DNA of 17,778 bases from Fidelibacterota bacterium REDSEA-S14_B6 (GCA_001626655.1 LUOC01000085.1:1-17778); one strand, 5' to 3'. Counted from the stretch's first letter, positions 1-7,950 are shown. Made by a program: numbers and translations. Notes: generated from the letters alone by a model not told the origin.

Positions 1-1
1 G

Positions 2-757
2 TTCTTCGGAATTCCTTACCTCATGTGGTTCTTCGGTTCGGTCTTTGTGGTCTACACTACCGCCGTACTCATCGTGGCCAGCTTTTTCACTCCGGCCATT
101 GTTGGCGCTATGGAAGAGGACACCATGGGAGCAGTCTTCCAAAACTACTCCATCACTTGGTCTCAGCCGTGGCGAACCGTCCTGTACCTCCCCTTGATCT
201 GCACACTCCTGTACATTGCGGTGGCCGTGTTTGCTTGCTTCGCGAAGTTCGGCTATCAACTGATCAATATCGTGTTCGGGCACGATCTGCTGATGGGATC
301 GAAGCTGGCCAAGATGGTCGGCTGGGCGACAGATATGGTAGTCACTCCCGTTTGTGACTTTTTTACTGTATCGCCGTTTGGCGGAGGATTCGGCTCTATT
401 GCTCTTCCGGGAGCCAGTGGCGCTCTTGGACCAACGGAATTGATCGGCGCTTCGTTCGTCGCGCTCTCTCTCTTCCTGATCGTGGCCACGGTCATATCGT
501 ATGCTATGAGCATCGAGGTTGTGGCTCAGACGATTGCGGTCGTCATCTTCAGAATGAAGACGGATGAAGAGAATCTCCTCGAAAGAAAAGACGAGGAAGA
601 GCTGGAGCTCGAAAATGATGATGACTGGTCCTTCGATTCGGACTCTGATTCAGATGATATTCGTCCAAAGAGAACTGATTTGCTCAGACAGTTTGCCTTG
701 CAAGAAAGGGGCCTGCGCCCCTTTCTTGCATTATACGGACAATCTTGCCTCCGTTGA
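2..757 (+). CDS. Unrecognised multi-pass membrane protein with acidic C-terminal tail (5' end outside window)
   Basis: The reading frame is open from base 2, before the first in-window ATG at 23, so the start is probably upstream and this is a C-terminal fragment of about 251 residues. Counting from the ATG, hydrophobic stretches at about 1-21, 53-75 and 143-163 look like membrane segments. A Gly/Ser-rich region near 117-135 and an amphipathic stretch follow. Residues 180-212 are strikingly acidic and end in a short Asp-Ser repeat (DSDSDSDD), probably on the cytoplasmic side. I do not recognise the family and assign no function. The 3' end is odd: a strong terminator hairpin at 699-730 lies inside the reading frame, 25 bases before its stop, so the last 20 or so residues may not be native. 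The downstream yceD operon is probably a separate transcription unit. Confidence 0.6.
   Translation, partial: FFGIPYLMWFFGSVFVVYTTAVLIVASFFTPAIVGAMEEDTMGAVFQNYSITWSQPWRTVLYLPLICTLLYIAVAVFACFAKFGYQLINIVFGHDLLMGSKLAKMVGWATDMVVTPVCDFFTVSPFGGGFGSIALPGASGALGPTELIGASFVALSLFLIVATVISYAMSIEVVAQTIAVVIFRMKTDEENLLERKDEEELELENDDDWSFDSDSDSDDIRPKRTDLLRQFALQERGLRPFLALYGQSCLR
699..730 (+). terminator. Strong intrinsic terminator hairpin, possibly bidirectional
   Basis: Bases 699-712 and 717-730 form a perfect 14-bp inverted repeat around the 4-base loop CTGC. The GGGGC/GCCCC core is followed by TTTCTT on the plus strand and is symmetric on the minus strand, which is the layout of an intrinsic terminator. It overlaps the last codons of the upstream membrane-protein frame and separates it from the yceD operon. 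The weak point is that the T-rich part lies within the stem instead of forming a long single-stranded tract. Confidence 0.6.
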
Positions 758-803
758 GCAGAGTGCTTGACTTGCAGTTTGTCCGGAAGGTAATTTCGCG
801 GCT

Positions 804-1319
804 GTGAAAATATCCCGTCGAGAACTATTCGAAACACCGAGTCCGCTTCAGTTGACGACCACAGCCAAGGATTTGGACTTGGATGATCAGTTGAGTTGTG
901 GAGAGATATCCACGACACTTCGTATTTCACGGAGTGAAACCACCGCAAGTGTTGATGGTGGACTGATCGCCGAGGCGCATCTGGAATGTGACAGGTGCCT
1001 TGAATCGATCAACAGAGAGATTCACGGTAAATTCAAGATTGTTGTTACTGAGAGTCCGAGCATGGCCAGCGGAGCGACGTCTGACCCTGACATCATCGTC
1101 TTTCCTGAGGGAACAGACGAACTAGATATATCGTCCCTTTTGCGGGACGCCATCGTTCTGGAGCGACCCATGAAAGAGGTATGTGATGAGACATGCAGGG
1201 GACTCTGCGCGGGGTGCGGAATGAACCTGAATCATTCCGATTGTGAATGTGAGGACGAGGAGTTCGATGAACGGTGGGCTCCTCTCAAGAAAATCAAATT
1301 AGCTGAATTGGAGAATTAG
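804..1319 (+). CDS. yceD: YceD/DUF177 family protein, upstream partner of L32
   Basis: This 171-residue protein matches the YceD (DUF177) family, small proteins usually encoded just before rpmF and linked in the literature to large-subunit or 23S rRNA maturation. The sequence shows the opening typical of the family, an internal ECDRC pair (C62, C65), and a C-terminal Cys-rich signature (C127, C131, C135, C138 in a CRGLCxGCGxNLN context, then C147 and C149) that suggests metal binding. The start is GTG at 804: an in-frame stop lies at 768-770 and no better start codon occurs between. A GGAAGG at 785-790 is a rather distant ribosome-binding site. It heads the operon, one base before rpmF. A TTGACT at 767-772 could be a -35 element, but I see no good -10. 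Confidence 0.9.
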   Translation: MKISRRELFETPSPLQLTTTAKDLDLDDQLSCGEISTTLRISRSETTASVDGGLIAEAHLECDRCLESINREIHGKFKIVVTESPSMASGATSDPDIIVFPEGTDELDISSLLRDAIVLERPMKEVCDETCRGLCAGCGMNLNHSDCECEDEEFDERWAPLKKIKLAELEN

Positions 1320-1320
1320 C

Positions 1321-1500
1321 ATGGCACTTCCCAAGAGAAAGCAGTCGAAGGCACGTGGAAGAAAAAGGCGAACACACTGGAAGACGAAAACGGCAACGAT
1401 TTCGACCTGTCCGCAGTGCCACCAGCAGAAGATGCCCCATCGGGCGTGTCCGAACTGCGGCTACTACAGAGGCAGACCCGTCACAACACCCACCACCTGA
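1321..1500 (+). CDS. rpmF: 50S ribosomal protein L32
   Basis: This 59-residue protein opens with MALPKRKQSKARGRKRR, the usual basic L32 start, and carries a zinc-ribbon of two Cys pairs (C30/C33 and C43/C46, as CPQC and CPNCGYY). It is a structural component of the large ribosomal subunit. Length and sequence are typical of the Cys-containing form of L32. The ATG follows the yceD stop after one base, and plsX begins 8 bases after its stop. The yceD-rpmF-plsX order is the classical linkage of ribosome and lipid synthesis genes in many bacteria and confirms the identification of a gene this short. Confidence 0.97.
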   Translation: MALPKRKQSKARGRKRRTHWKTKTATISTCPQCHQQKMPHRACPNCGYYRGRPVTTPTT

Positions 1501-1508
1501 GCAGTCGA

Positions 1509-2522
1509 ATGAGAATCGTCGTTGATGCGATGGGCGGCGACCATGCGCCCTCAGAGGTAGTTCAAGGCGCCTTAGACGCTGTCGCCGACGATTCAGCAAT
1601 CGAGATCATCCTCACTGGTGACGAGGAGAAGATCAACGACAGCATCCCTCCTTCCATCAACCGATCATCCGTCACGATTCACCACACATCGCAGACAGTC
1701 GAGATGACTGACCGACCGTCGCAAGTGATCAAGCAGAAACCAAACTCCTCCCTCGTGGCGGGCATAGAAATGATTAAGAGCGGGAAAGCGAGAGCGTTCG
1801 TAAGCGCCGGAAGCACGGGGGCCATCCTTGCCGCCTCTCTCTTTCTTCTCGGCAGAATTGAAGGAGTCAAAAGGCCGGCGCTTGGAGTCTTCTTCCCATC
1901 TGGAAACAACGGGCTGGTCCTCTGTGATGCCGGCGCGAATTCCGAAGCGAAACCGGAACATCTTCTCCAGTTCGCCATTATGGCCTCGGAATATATGTCC
2001 CACATTCAGGGAGTTGATGAACCGAAAATTGGGTTGCTCAATATCGGTGTCGAAGAGACGAAAGGGAACGATCTCTACTTGGAATCTCACGCGTTAATGA
2101 AAGAGTATTTGCCAACATTTGAGGGAAACGTCGAGAGCCGATATCTTTTTGAAGGCAAGGTTGATGTGGTTGTCTGTGACGGCTTTCTCGGCAACAATCT
2201 TGTAAAGTTTGCCGAAGGGTGGATTCGCCATGTTCACCGCGACGTCTCAGCGCAGTTGGAAGGCCAGGATGAGTCCGCTGAAAAGAAGAGCGAGTTCAGA
2301 TCAATATTTTCCAAGGCAATGCGTCACTTCGAATATGAAGAGTACGGCGGTGTACCCCTGCTCGGTGTGAACGGCGATGTAATCATCTGCCACGGCAGTT
2401 CGCCGGCAAGGGCGATCAAGAACGCTATTTTCGCTGCAAAGAAATCGGCCGAAACGAACCTCGTCGGTTCGATCAGAGACGATATTTCGTCCACCGTTTC
2501 TCTGATCGAAGGAAGTGCATGA
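1509..2522 (+). CDS. plsX: Phosphate acyltransferase PlsX
   Basis: PlsX converts acyl-ACP and phosphate to acyl-phosphate, the donor for PlsY in glycerophospholipid synthesis, at the inner face of the membrane. The 337-residue product starts MRIVVDAMGGDHAP, the N-terminal signature of the family. It also shows SAGSTGA (near 104), DAGAN, a NIG.E..KGN motif, and near the C-terminus the conserved EYEEYGG-PLLGV-ICHGSS run. An in-frame ATG at 1416 lies inside rpmF and would add 31 non-conserved residues, so I choose 1509. Its TGA overlaps the fabH ATG (ATGA, 2519-2522), which implies translational coupling. Nothing looks truncated. Confidence 0.97.
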   Translation: MRIVVDAMGGDHAPSEVVQGALDAVADDSAIEIILTGDEEKINDSIPPSINRSSVTIHHTSQTVEMTDRPSQVIKQKPNSSLVAGIEMIKSGKARAFVSAGSTGAILAASLFLLGRIEGVKRPALGVFFPSGNNGLVLCDAGANSEAKPEHLLQFAIMASEYMSHIQGVDEPKIGLLNIGVEETKGNDLYLESHALMKEYLPTFEGNVESRYLFEGKVDVVVCDGFLGNNLVKFAEGWIRHVHRDVSAQLEGQDESAEKKSEFRSIFSKAMRHFEYEEYGGVPLLGVNGDVIICHGSSPARAIKNAIFAAKKSAETNLVGSIRDDISSTVSLIEGSA

Positions 2523-3514
2523 CGAAAAGAGCCACGATCTCGGCTGTCGCCCACTACCTCCCCGAGCGGATTCTAACCAACGCCGAGCTCGAGAAGACCG
2601 TTGATACGAATGATGAATGGATCAGGAGTCGAACCGGCATCGCCGAACGCCGTGTGGTAGCTGAGGATGAGGCCACGTCCCACATGGGAATCAATTCGGC
2701 CCGTCAGATCATTGAGAAGACTGGCATTGATGTCGCTGAAATTGATGCCATTATCGTCGGCACAGTGACACCGGATATGTTTTTCCCATCTACGGCGGCG
2801 CTGATTCAAGACGCCATTGGCGCCACGAATGCGTGGGCATTCGATCTGAATGCTGCCTGTTCCGGCTTCATCTTTTCTCTTGAGACGGCGGCGGGGCTCA
2901 TCGCCTCGGAAAAGCACCAAAAAATTCTGGTCGTCGGCGGAGATACAATGACCTCCGTCCTCGACTATGAGGACAGAACGACATGTATCCTTTTCGGAGA
3001 TGGCGCCGGTGCCGTGCTTCTCGAGCCGACGGACGGTGAGGACGGTATCATCGATTCAATCATGTTTACAGATGGAAGCGGCGGCAAACGACTCTTTATG
3101 CCCGGCGGTGGCAGCCGGCATCCAGCCACCCGGGAAACGGTTGATCAACGTCTCCACTATCTCAAGCAGGACGGACGTGAAGTCTATAAGTCCGCGGTGC
3201 GCGGCATGGCTGATGCAGCGGAAACAATCCTCTCGCGCAACGGCCTCTCGGGTAAGGACTTGAAACTGTTTATTCCTCATCAGGCGAATAAGCGAATCAT
3301 CGACGCCAGTGCGGAAAAGCTGGGACTGTCTGAAGAGCAGGTTTTGATCAACATTGAAAGAGTCGCGAATACGACTGCTGGAACAATTCCCATCGGCCTC
3401 AGCGAAGCGGTGGCGGATGAACGGCTTGAGGAGGGCGACCTTCTCCTCTTGTCTGCCTTCGGGGCGGGATTCACCTGGGGCGCGACGTTGATCCGTTGGG
3501 GGCAATGCCAATGA
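2519..3514 (+). CDS. fabH: 3-oxoacyl-ACP synthase III (KAS III)
   Basis: FabH starts type II fatty acid synthesis by condensing an acyl-CoA primer, usually acetyl-CoA, with malonyl-ACP. The 331-residue sequence has the full thiolase-fold Cys-His-Asn triad: C114 in AACSGF, H254 in PHQANKR and N284 in NTTAGT. The ANTTAG-type run and the GDGAGAV motif near 160-166 are also typical. The length matches the family. The ATG overlaps the plsX stop and its own TGA overlaps the fabD ATG, so it sits inside a coupled chain. The primer preference (straight or branched chain) cannot be read from the sequence with confidence. Confidence 0.97.
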   Translation: MTKRATISAVAHYLPERILTNAELEKTVDTNDEWIRSRTGIAERRVVAEDEATSHMGINSARQIIEKTGIDVAEIDAIIVGTVTPDMFFPSTAALIQDAIGATNAWAFDLNAACSGFIFSLETAAGLIASEKHQKILVVGGDTMTSVLDYEDRTTCILFGDGAGAVLLEPTDGEDGIIDSIMFTDGSGGKRLFMPGGGSRHPATRETVDQRLHYLKQDGREVYKSAVRGMADAAETILSRNGLSGKDLKLFIPHQANKRIIDASAEKLGLSEEQVLINIERVANTTAGTIPIGLSEAVADERLEEGDLLLLSAFGAGFTWGATLIRWGQCQ

Positions 3515-4437
3515 AAACGGCGTTCCTGTTCCCCGGACAGGGCTCACAGAAAGTCGGAATGGGGAAAGATCTGTTCGACAGTTCTGAACGGGCGAGACTT
3601 CGCTATGAAGAAGCAAACCAGATCATGGGCATGGACCTTGCAGCTCTTTCGTTTGAAGGGCCTGAAGAAAAGCTCCGTCAGACTCAGTTCACCCAACCTG
3701 CCATTTTCGTGGTCAGTGTCATACTGGCCGAGATGCTGACGGAATCGGGCAGCGACCCCTCCTTCTCTGCGGGGCACAGTCTGGGAGAGTATTCCGCATT
3801 GACCGCCGCAGGCGTCTTCGATTTTGCTGATGCGCTCGCTCTCGTAAAACTCCGGGGCAAAGCTATGAGCCGAGCAGGCAATGAACAGAAAGGGACGATG
3901 GCCGCGATTCTCGGACTGAGTGACGAAACAGTATTACAGTTCTGTAATGAAACCTCTCAGGATGCAGAGGTGGTGGTCCCGGCCAATTTCAACTCACCGG
4001 GGCAGGTCGTAATTTCAGGCAGCGTTCAGGCAGTTAAACAAGCCATGGAACTCGCTGACAAAGCCGGAGCCATGAAAACTGTTGAACTGAATGTGAGTGG
4101 TGCGTTTCATTCTCCGCTCATGTCCAGTGCGAAGAGCGCCATGATTGAGGCTCTCGGGGAAACAGAGTTGAATCCCGCAAGATTTCCCGTCGTCATGAAT
4201 GTAACTGCAGAAGAAACCACCGAGCCCGAACAGATCCTCGAAAACCTGATCAGCCAGCTCGACAGTCCCGTCAGGTGGACAGAAACTATCGAGACTCTGC
4301 GTGAGGGCGGCGCTGAGAGCTTTGTGGAGGTCGGCCCCGGGCGAGTCCTGCAGGGATTGAACAGGCGGATTGATCGCTCTCTGCCAATCCGCGGAATTGA
4401 GAGAATTGAACAGATGGAGGAACTCGAAGTTGTCTGA
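3511..4437 (+). CDS. fabD: Malonyl-CoA:ACP transacylase
   Basis: FabD moves malonyl from CoA to acyl carrier protein, supplying the extender unit for FabH and FabF. The 308-residue product starts MKTAFLFPGQGSQ and has the nucleophile S90 in GHSLGEYSA and the catalytic His H200 in GAFHSPLM. I take the ATG at 3511 because it forms an ATGA overlap with the fabH stop and has a G-rich ribosome-binding site (3498-3502) about 8 bases upstream. An earlier TTG and ATG (3496, 3505) would add only non-conserved residues. The 3' end overlaps the start of fabG by 8 bases. Confidence 0.97.
   Translation: MKTAFLFPGQGSQKVGMGKDLFDSSERARLRYEEANQIMGMDLAALSFEGPEEKLRQTQFTQPAIFVVSVILAEMLTESGSDPSFSAGHSLGEYSALTAAGVFDFADALALVKLRGKAMSRAGNEQKGTMAAILGLSDETVLQFCNETSQDAEVVVPANFNSPGQVVISGSVQAVKQAMELADKAGAMKTVELNVSGAFHSPLMSSAKSAMIEALGETELNPARFPVVMNVTAEETTEPEQILENLISQLDSPVRWTETIETLREGGAESFVEVGPGRVLQGLNRRIDRSLPIRGIERIEQMEELEVV
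4416..4420 (+). promoter_or_regulatory. Shine-Dalgarno that sets the TTG start of fabG
   Basis: A consensus GGAGG lies 9 bases before the TTG at 4430, inside the end of fabD. It decides between that TTG and an upstream in-frame start at 4370 that would add 20 residues not seen in FabG proteins. Confidence 0.75.
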
Positions 4438-5167
4438 AACCCAATCAGCATTCGTCACAGGCGCATCTCGCGGAATTGGCCGTGCCATTGCAAAACTGTT
4501 CGCTTCGAACGGCATCCGTGTCACTTGCGCCAGCAGGACGATTGAAGCTCTTGATGAGGTGGTCTCGGAAATTCGAGAGAGTGGCGGCGAAGCTCATGCC
4601 ATAAGGTTGGATGTTTCTGACATGTCCGACTTCGCCAGCGCCGTCGCCGAATCGGCGGATAAGTTTGGCAGCGTGGACTTTCTCGTCAACAACGCCGGAA
4701 TTGTGAAAGATAACCTCCTTCTCCGGATGAAGGAAAACGATTGGGACACTGTTATCGATATCAATCTTAAGGGGTGCTTTAACGGCATCAAGGCCGTGAC
4801 CCCTATCATGATGAAGAAGCGGTCAGGGAGAATCATTAACATCAGTTCAGTCTCCGGGATGATGGGTAATGCGGGGCAGGCAAACTATTCCGCCGCCAAG
4901 GCCGGAATGATCGGCCTCACCAAAACGACGGCCAGAGAATTGGCCTCACGAAGCATCACCGTGAACGCCATCGCGCCAGGCTATATCGCCACGGACATGA
5001 CTTCGGACTTGAACGATCAAGTGAAAGAAGATCTAATCAATCATATACCGCTCGGAAGGATTGGAACGGCGGATGAAATTGCTGAAACAGTGCTCTTTCT
5101 CTGTTCCGCTGCGGCAGGTTACATTACGGGGCAGACGATTGCCGTAAATGGCGGTCTCTACATGTAA
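4430..5167 (+). CDS. fabG: 3-oxoacyl-ACP reductase
   Basis: FabG performs the first reduction of the elongation cycle, turning beta-ketoacyl-ACP into beta-hydroxyacyl-ACP with NADPH. The 245-residue short-chain dehydrogenase has the dinucleotide loop TGASRGIG (10-17), the structural NNAG (87-90) and the S140-Y153-K157 active-site triad with N112. The start is TTG at 4430, supported by a perfect GGAGG 9 bases upstream and by the usual short N-terminus; it overlaps the fabD stop by 8 bases. The C-terminal YITGQTIAVNGGLYM run is typical of FabG and separates it from generic SDRs. Confidence 0.97.
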   Translation: MSETQSAFVTGASRGIGRAIAKLFASNGIRVTCASRTIEALDEVVSEIRESGGEAHAIRLDVSDMSDFASAVAESADKFGSVDFLVNNAGIVKDNLLLRMKENDWDTVIDINLKGCFNGIKAVTPIMMKKRSGRIINISSVSGMMGNAGQANYSAAKAGMIGLTKTTARELASRSITVNAIAPGYIATDMTSDLNDQVKEDLINHIPLGRIGTADEIAETVLFLCSAAAGYITGQTIAVNGGLYM

Positions 5168-5180
5168 AAGGAGAAGACAG

Positions 5181-5414
5181 ATGTCCAGTTTCGTCAAGGT
5201 GAAAGAAGTGATCATGGACAAGCTCGGCGCCGATGAAGATAAGATCACTGCCGAAGCTTCCTTTGTGGATGATCTCGGAGCCGATTCACTTGACACCGTG
5301 GAATTGATCATGCAGCTCGAAGAAGAGTTCGGCATGGAAATCCCGGACGAGGAAGCTGAAAAACTTACCACCGTAGGCTCCGCCGTAGATTATATAGATT
5401 CTCACTCCGGTTAG
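5181..5414 (+). CDS. acpP: Acyl carrier protein
   Basis: This 77-residue acidic protein carries growing acyl chains on a 4'-phosphopantetheine arm attached to S36 in the DSLDTVEL motif, the same position as in E. coli ACP. Helix II (DSLDTVELIMQLEEEF) and the following EEEFGMEIPDEEAEKL are diagnostic. The ATG at 5181 follows a strong AAAAGGAGA ribosome-binding site at 5166-5174 with about 7 bases of spacing. An upstream in-frame ATG at 5148 lies inside fabG and is rejected. This is the strongest ribosome-binding site of the operon, fitting the high ACP levels cells need. Confidence 0.97.
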   Translation: MSSFVKVKEVIMDKLGADEDKITAEASFVDDLGADSLDTVELIMQLEEEFGMEIPDEEAEKLTTVGSAVDYIDSHSG

Positions 5415-5419
5415 GTTCC

Positions 5420-6658
5420 GTGTCCCGTCGCGTCGTCGTCACGGGGATGGGAGTGGTGTCCCCGTTCGGTGTGGGAGTTCGCCTTTTCTGGGAGAACCTC
5501 CTCGCCGGAAAGAGCGGCATTTCCACCGTCACAAAGTTTGATACGGCCGATCATTCCGTAAAGATTGGCGGCGAGGTCAACGACTTCTCGCCTGAAGACT
5601 ATCTTGACAGGAAAGAGTTGAACCGCCTCGACGAGTTCGCCGTCTACGCCATCGCAGCGGCAGATGAGGCGTTGAAAGATGCTGACCTTGAGAACGGCAT
5701 TCCAGACATGGATCGGTTCGGAGTGGTACTCGGCTCGGGGGTGGGTGGTCTTAAGACCATGGAGAGCCAGAACAGGAGGCTTATCAATCGCGGGCCCCGG
5801 GCAATTTCACCTTTCTTTATTCCTATGTTCATTCCTGATATCGCACCGGGGCTCATCTCCATTCGGTGGGGTATGAAAGGGCCGAACTACAGTGTTGTCT
5901 CGGCGTGTGCCAGTGCCACAAACGCCATCGGCGACGCATACCGTCTGATCCAGCACGGCGATGCAGACGTGATCCTGACCGGCGGTTCGGAGGCCTCTAT
6001 CACCCCCATCGCCTACGCCGGATTCTCGAATATGAAGGCACTCTCTACTCAGAACGAGAACCCTAAACAAGCGTCACGTCCCTTCGATCAGGCGCGGGAC
6101 GGCTTTGTCATGGGTGAGGGCGCCGGTGTGCTGATCCTTGAAGAGGCTGAACATGCGGAAGCAAGAGGCGCAACTGTCTACGGCGAAGTCGGCGGTTACG
6201 GCGCCACCGGAGACGCTCATCATATTACTGCTCCCGCGCCGGGCGGTGAGGGGGGTGTCCGTGCCATGAAACGAGCGGTGGAGGATGCAGACCTGCAAGT
6301 TGAAGATGTCGACTATATTAACGCCCACGGCACTTCCACCCCCTTCAATGATAAGAATGAAACAGCAGCGATCAGGGAAGTTTTCGGTGATCACGCTGAA
6401 ACTCTAAACGTCAGTTCAACCAAGTCCATGACAGGCCATCTCCTTGGTGCGAGCGGCGGGATCGAGGCAGTGGCGTGTACAATGTCGATTCTGGAAAACA
6501 GGATTCCCCCGACCATCAATTACGAAAATCCAGATCCAGATTGCAATCTGAACTATACACCAAACAAAGCGGCCGAGCGGGAAGTGAACGTCGCCATCTC
6601 GAACACCTTTGGATTCGGTGGTCACAACGCGGTGCTCGTTCTGAAGCAGTGGGCGTGA
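5420..6658 (+). CDS. fabF: 3-oxoacyl-ACP synthase II (KAS II)
   Basis: FabF elongates acyl-ACP by condensation with malonyl-ACP. The 412-residue product has the Cys-His-His active site: C163 in SACASATNAIG, H303 in NAHGTSTPFND and H340 in KSMTGHLLGASG, with the gating GFGGHNA motif at the C-terminus. The start is GTG at 5420, five bases after the acpP stop, with only a weak AGG upstream, so coupling to acpP is likely. The length matches FabF. Its TGA overlaps the GTG of rnc (GTGA), continuing the chain of overlaps. Confidence 0.96.
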   Translation: MSRRVVVTGMGVVSPFGVGVRLFWENLLAGKSGISTVTKFDTADHSVKIGGEVNDFSPEDYLDRKELNRLDEFAVYAIAAADEALKDADLENGIPDMDRFGVVLGSGVGGLKTMESQNRRLINRGPRAISPFFIPMFIPDIAPGLISIRWGMKGPNYSVVSACASATNAIGDAYRLIQHGDADVILTGGSEASITPIAYAGFSNMKALSTQNENPKQASRPFDQARDGFVMGEGAGVLILEEAEHAEARGATVYGEVGGYGATGDAHHITAPAPGGEGGVRAMKRAVEDADLQVEDVDYINAHGTSTPFNDKNETAAIREVFGDHAETLNVSSTKSMTGHLLGASGGIEAVACTMSILENRIPPTINYENPDPDCNLNYTPNKAAEREVNVAISNTFGFGGHNAVLVLKQWA

Positions 6659-7377
6659 ATCCGCTGACTCGACTTATCAGATCATTTATCTGGCGCTACG
6701 TTCATCGTGACGAACCTCTCTTCAGTCTCCAGACCGAACTCGGCTACTTTTTTCGCGATCCGGCCCTCCTCCGAACTGCCCTAACTCACAAATCGAAAGA
6801 ACCTCGCGTCTCCCGAAATTATGAGCAGCTGGAATTCCTGGGAGATGCAATCCTCGATGAGGTGATTTCAGAGATGCTGCTCCGTGAATTCCCTCGTGCA
6901 AGAGAAGGCCTCCTCACGCAGCGCCGATCTACGTTAGTCCAGAAAGGATACCTCGCAAAACTAGGGGAAGAGCTCGGGCTTCTCAATCATATTAAGGCAG
7001 GACCGTCTCTCGATTTGGGAAAACCGAAAGTGTCCGAGAAGCAACTCGCCAACGTATTCGAATCCCTCATTGCCGCCATAAAGCTCGACGGCGGCATCAA
7101 GCCGTGCTCCAGACTAATAGAACGGACTGTCTGGCGGCACCGAAGGGAAGCGTGGAAGACTCTCAATTACAAAGGTTTGCTCATTGAGCACTGTCAGGCC
7201 AACGCTCTGGAGACGCCCCGCTTTATTGTAACCGACACCGAAGGGGCCGAACACGAGAAGCTGTTTAAGGTGGCCGTCCGGATTGGGTCAGAGACTCACG
7301 CCACGGCGTCGGAGGCTACAAAAAAAGCCGCTGAACAGGCGGCTTCACAGATAACTCTCGAGAGAATAAAAGAGTAA
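6655..7377 (+). CDS. rnc: Ribonuclease III
   Basis: RNase III cuts double-stranded RNA, including rRNA precursors and sense-antisense duplexes. The 240-residue product has a nuclease domain with the signature around 57-68 (EQLEFLGDAIL; E57, E60 and D64) and a second metal-binding segment at 131-141. In that segment E136 is present, but the residue matching E. coli D114 is Asn (N133). A double-stranded-RNA-binding domain spans about 170-238. The start is GTG at 6655, overlapping the fabF stop; a longer frame beginning inside fabF is rejected. The N-terminus has about 25 residues before the nuclease domain, as in some FCB-group enzymes. The gene ends flush against the convergent DUF151 gene and carries that gene's terminator within its last 20 codons. 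Confidence 0.93.
   Translation: MNPLTRLIRSFIWRYVHRDEPLFSLQTELGYFFRDPALLRTALTHKSKEPRVSRNYEQLEFLGDAILDEVISEMLLREFPRAREGLLTQRRSTLVQKGYLAKLGEELGLLNHIKAGPSLDLGKPKVSEKQLANVFESLIAAIKLDGGIKPCSRLIERTVWRHRREAWKTLNYKGLLIEHCQANALETPRFIVTDTEGAEHEKLFKVAVRIGSETHATASEATKKAAEQAASQITLERIKE
7320..7345 (-). terminator. Intrinsic terminator of the minus-strand operon, inside rnc
   Basis: Read on the minus strand, a perfect 7-bp stem (7345-7339 with 7331-7325, AAGCCGC/GCGGCTT) and a 7-base loop are followed by an uninterrupted run of T (7326-7320), the last two of which pair in the stem. It lies 33 bases past the stop of the DUF151 gene at 7378 and within the dsRNA-binding-domain codons of rnc. On the plus strand no T tract follows the stem, so it should act on minus-strand transcripts only. 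Confidence 0.75.
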
Positions 7378-7950
7378 TCAGACGCTCGGAGTCTTCCTTT
7401 CAATGGCGCCGAGCTCATCGCGGATTTCGGCGGCCCGCTCATACTCTTCGTCCTCAACAGCCTTCTGTAGTTTTTCTTCAAGAATTTTTCTTCGATTGTT
7501 ATCGTGGCCGTGGACCAGCTCCTCAAAACTAACGCCCGACTGCTCGTCGTCCTCCACGCCCGCCTCGCTCATCACTTCCTCGTCCACGAAAATTGGAGCC
7601 CCGAGTCGGAGCGCAACGGCGATGGCGTCCGACGGCCGAGAGTCGACCTCTGTTTCGTCCTCCCCATCGAGATCGATTCGGATGCCCGCGTAGTAGGTGC
7701 CTTCTGAAAGATTCGTCACCACGACAGCCTTTACATGCACTTCCAGTTCCTCGAAAATTGCTGTCAACAGATCATGGGTCATGGGGCGGGGGGTGTCCAC
7801 CTTTTCTCTGGCAAGGGCGATGGACTGTGCTTCGAACGCGCCAACGATCACTGGGAGCTTCCGCTCCTCCCCGCCTATCTCCTGAAGCACAACTGCATAC
7901 CCCTTGCTCGGAGGGTAAAACGAAATTCTTGTGACTTCAACGGGGATCAT
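7378..7950 (-). CDS. Bifunctional nuclease family protein (DUF151) with C-terminal UVR motif
   Basis: The 190-residue protein belongs to the DUF151/bifunctional nuclease (BFN) family, for which both RNase and DNase activity have been reported in some members. Family motifs are PVIVG-FEA-SIA near 33-45, RPMTHDL at 55-61, and the DSRPSDAIAVALR run at 103-115. A UVR-type helical hairpin follows at about 155-184 (KLQKAVEDEEYERAAEIRDEL), the motif used by UvrB and UvrC for protein contact. ATG at 7950 gives the usual MIPVEV-type start; there is no clear Shine-Dalgarno. It is the last gene of the minus-strand set, 64 bases after the PGI/PMI gene. Its stop abuts the rnc stop with no base between. 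The specific substrate here is unknown. Confidence 0.88.
   Translation of the reverse strand: MIPVEVTRISFYPPSKGYAVVLQEIGGEERKLPVIVGAFEAQSIALAREKVDTPRPMTHDLLTAIFEELEVHVKAVVVTNLSEGTYYAGIRIDLDGEDETEVDSRPSDAIAVALRLGAPIFVDEEVMSEAGVEDDEQSGVSFEELVHGHDNNRRKILEEKLQKAVEDEEYERAAEIRDELGAIERKTPSV

Noticed and set aside
767..796. TTGACT with a downstream TAATTT as a promoter for the yceD operon
   Set aside because: The -35 is good but the -10 matches only three bases, and the transcript would start about at the GTG. A promoter must lie between the terminator and yceD or further upstream, but I cannot place it.
526..948. A 140-codon minus-strand frame with a poly-Ser stretch
   Set aside because: The Ser run is the reverse of the acidic Glu/Asp codons of the membrane-protein gene; it also crosses the terminator hairpin and yceD.
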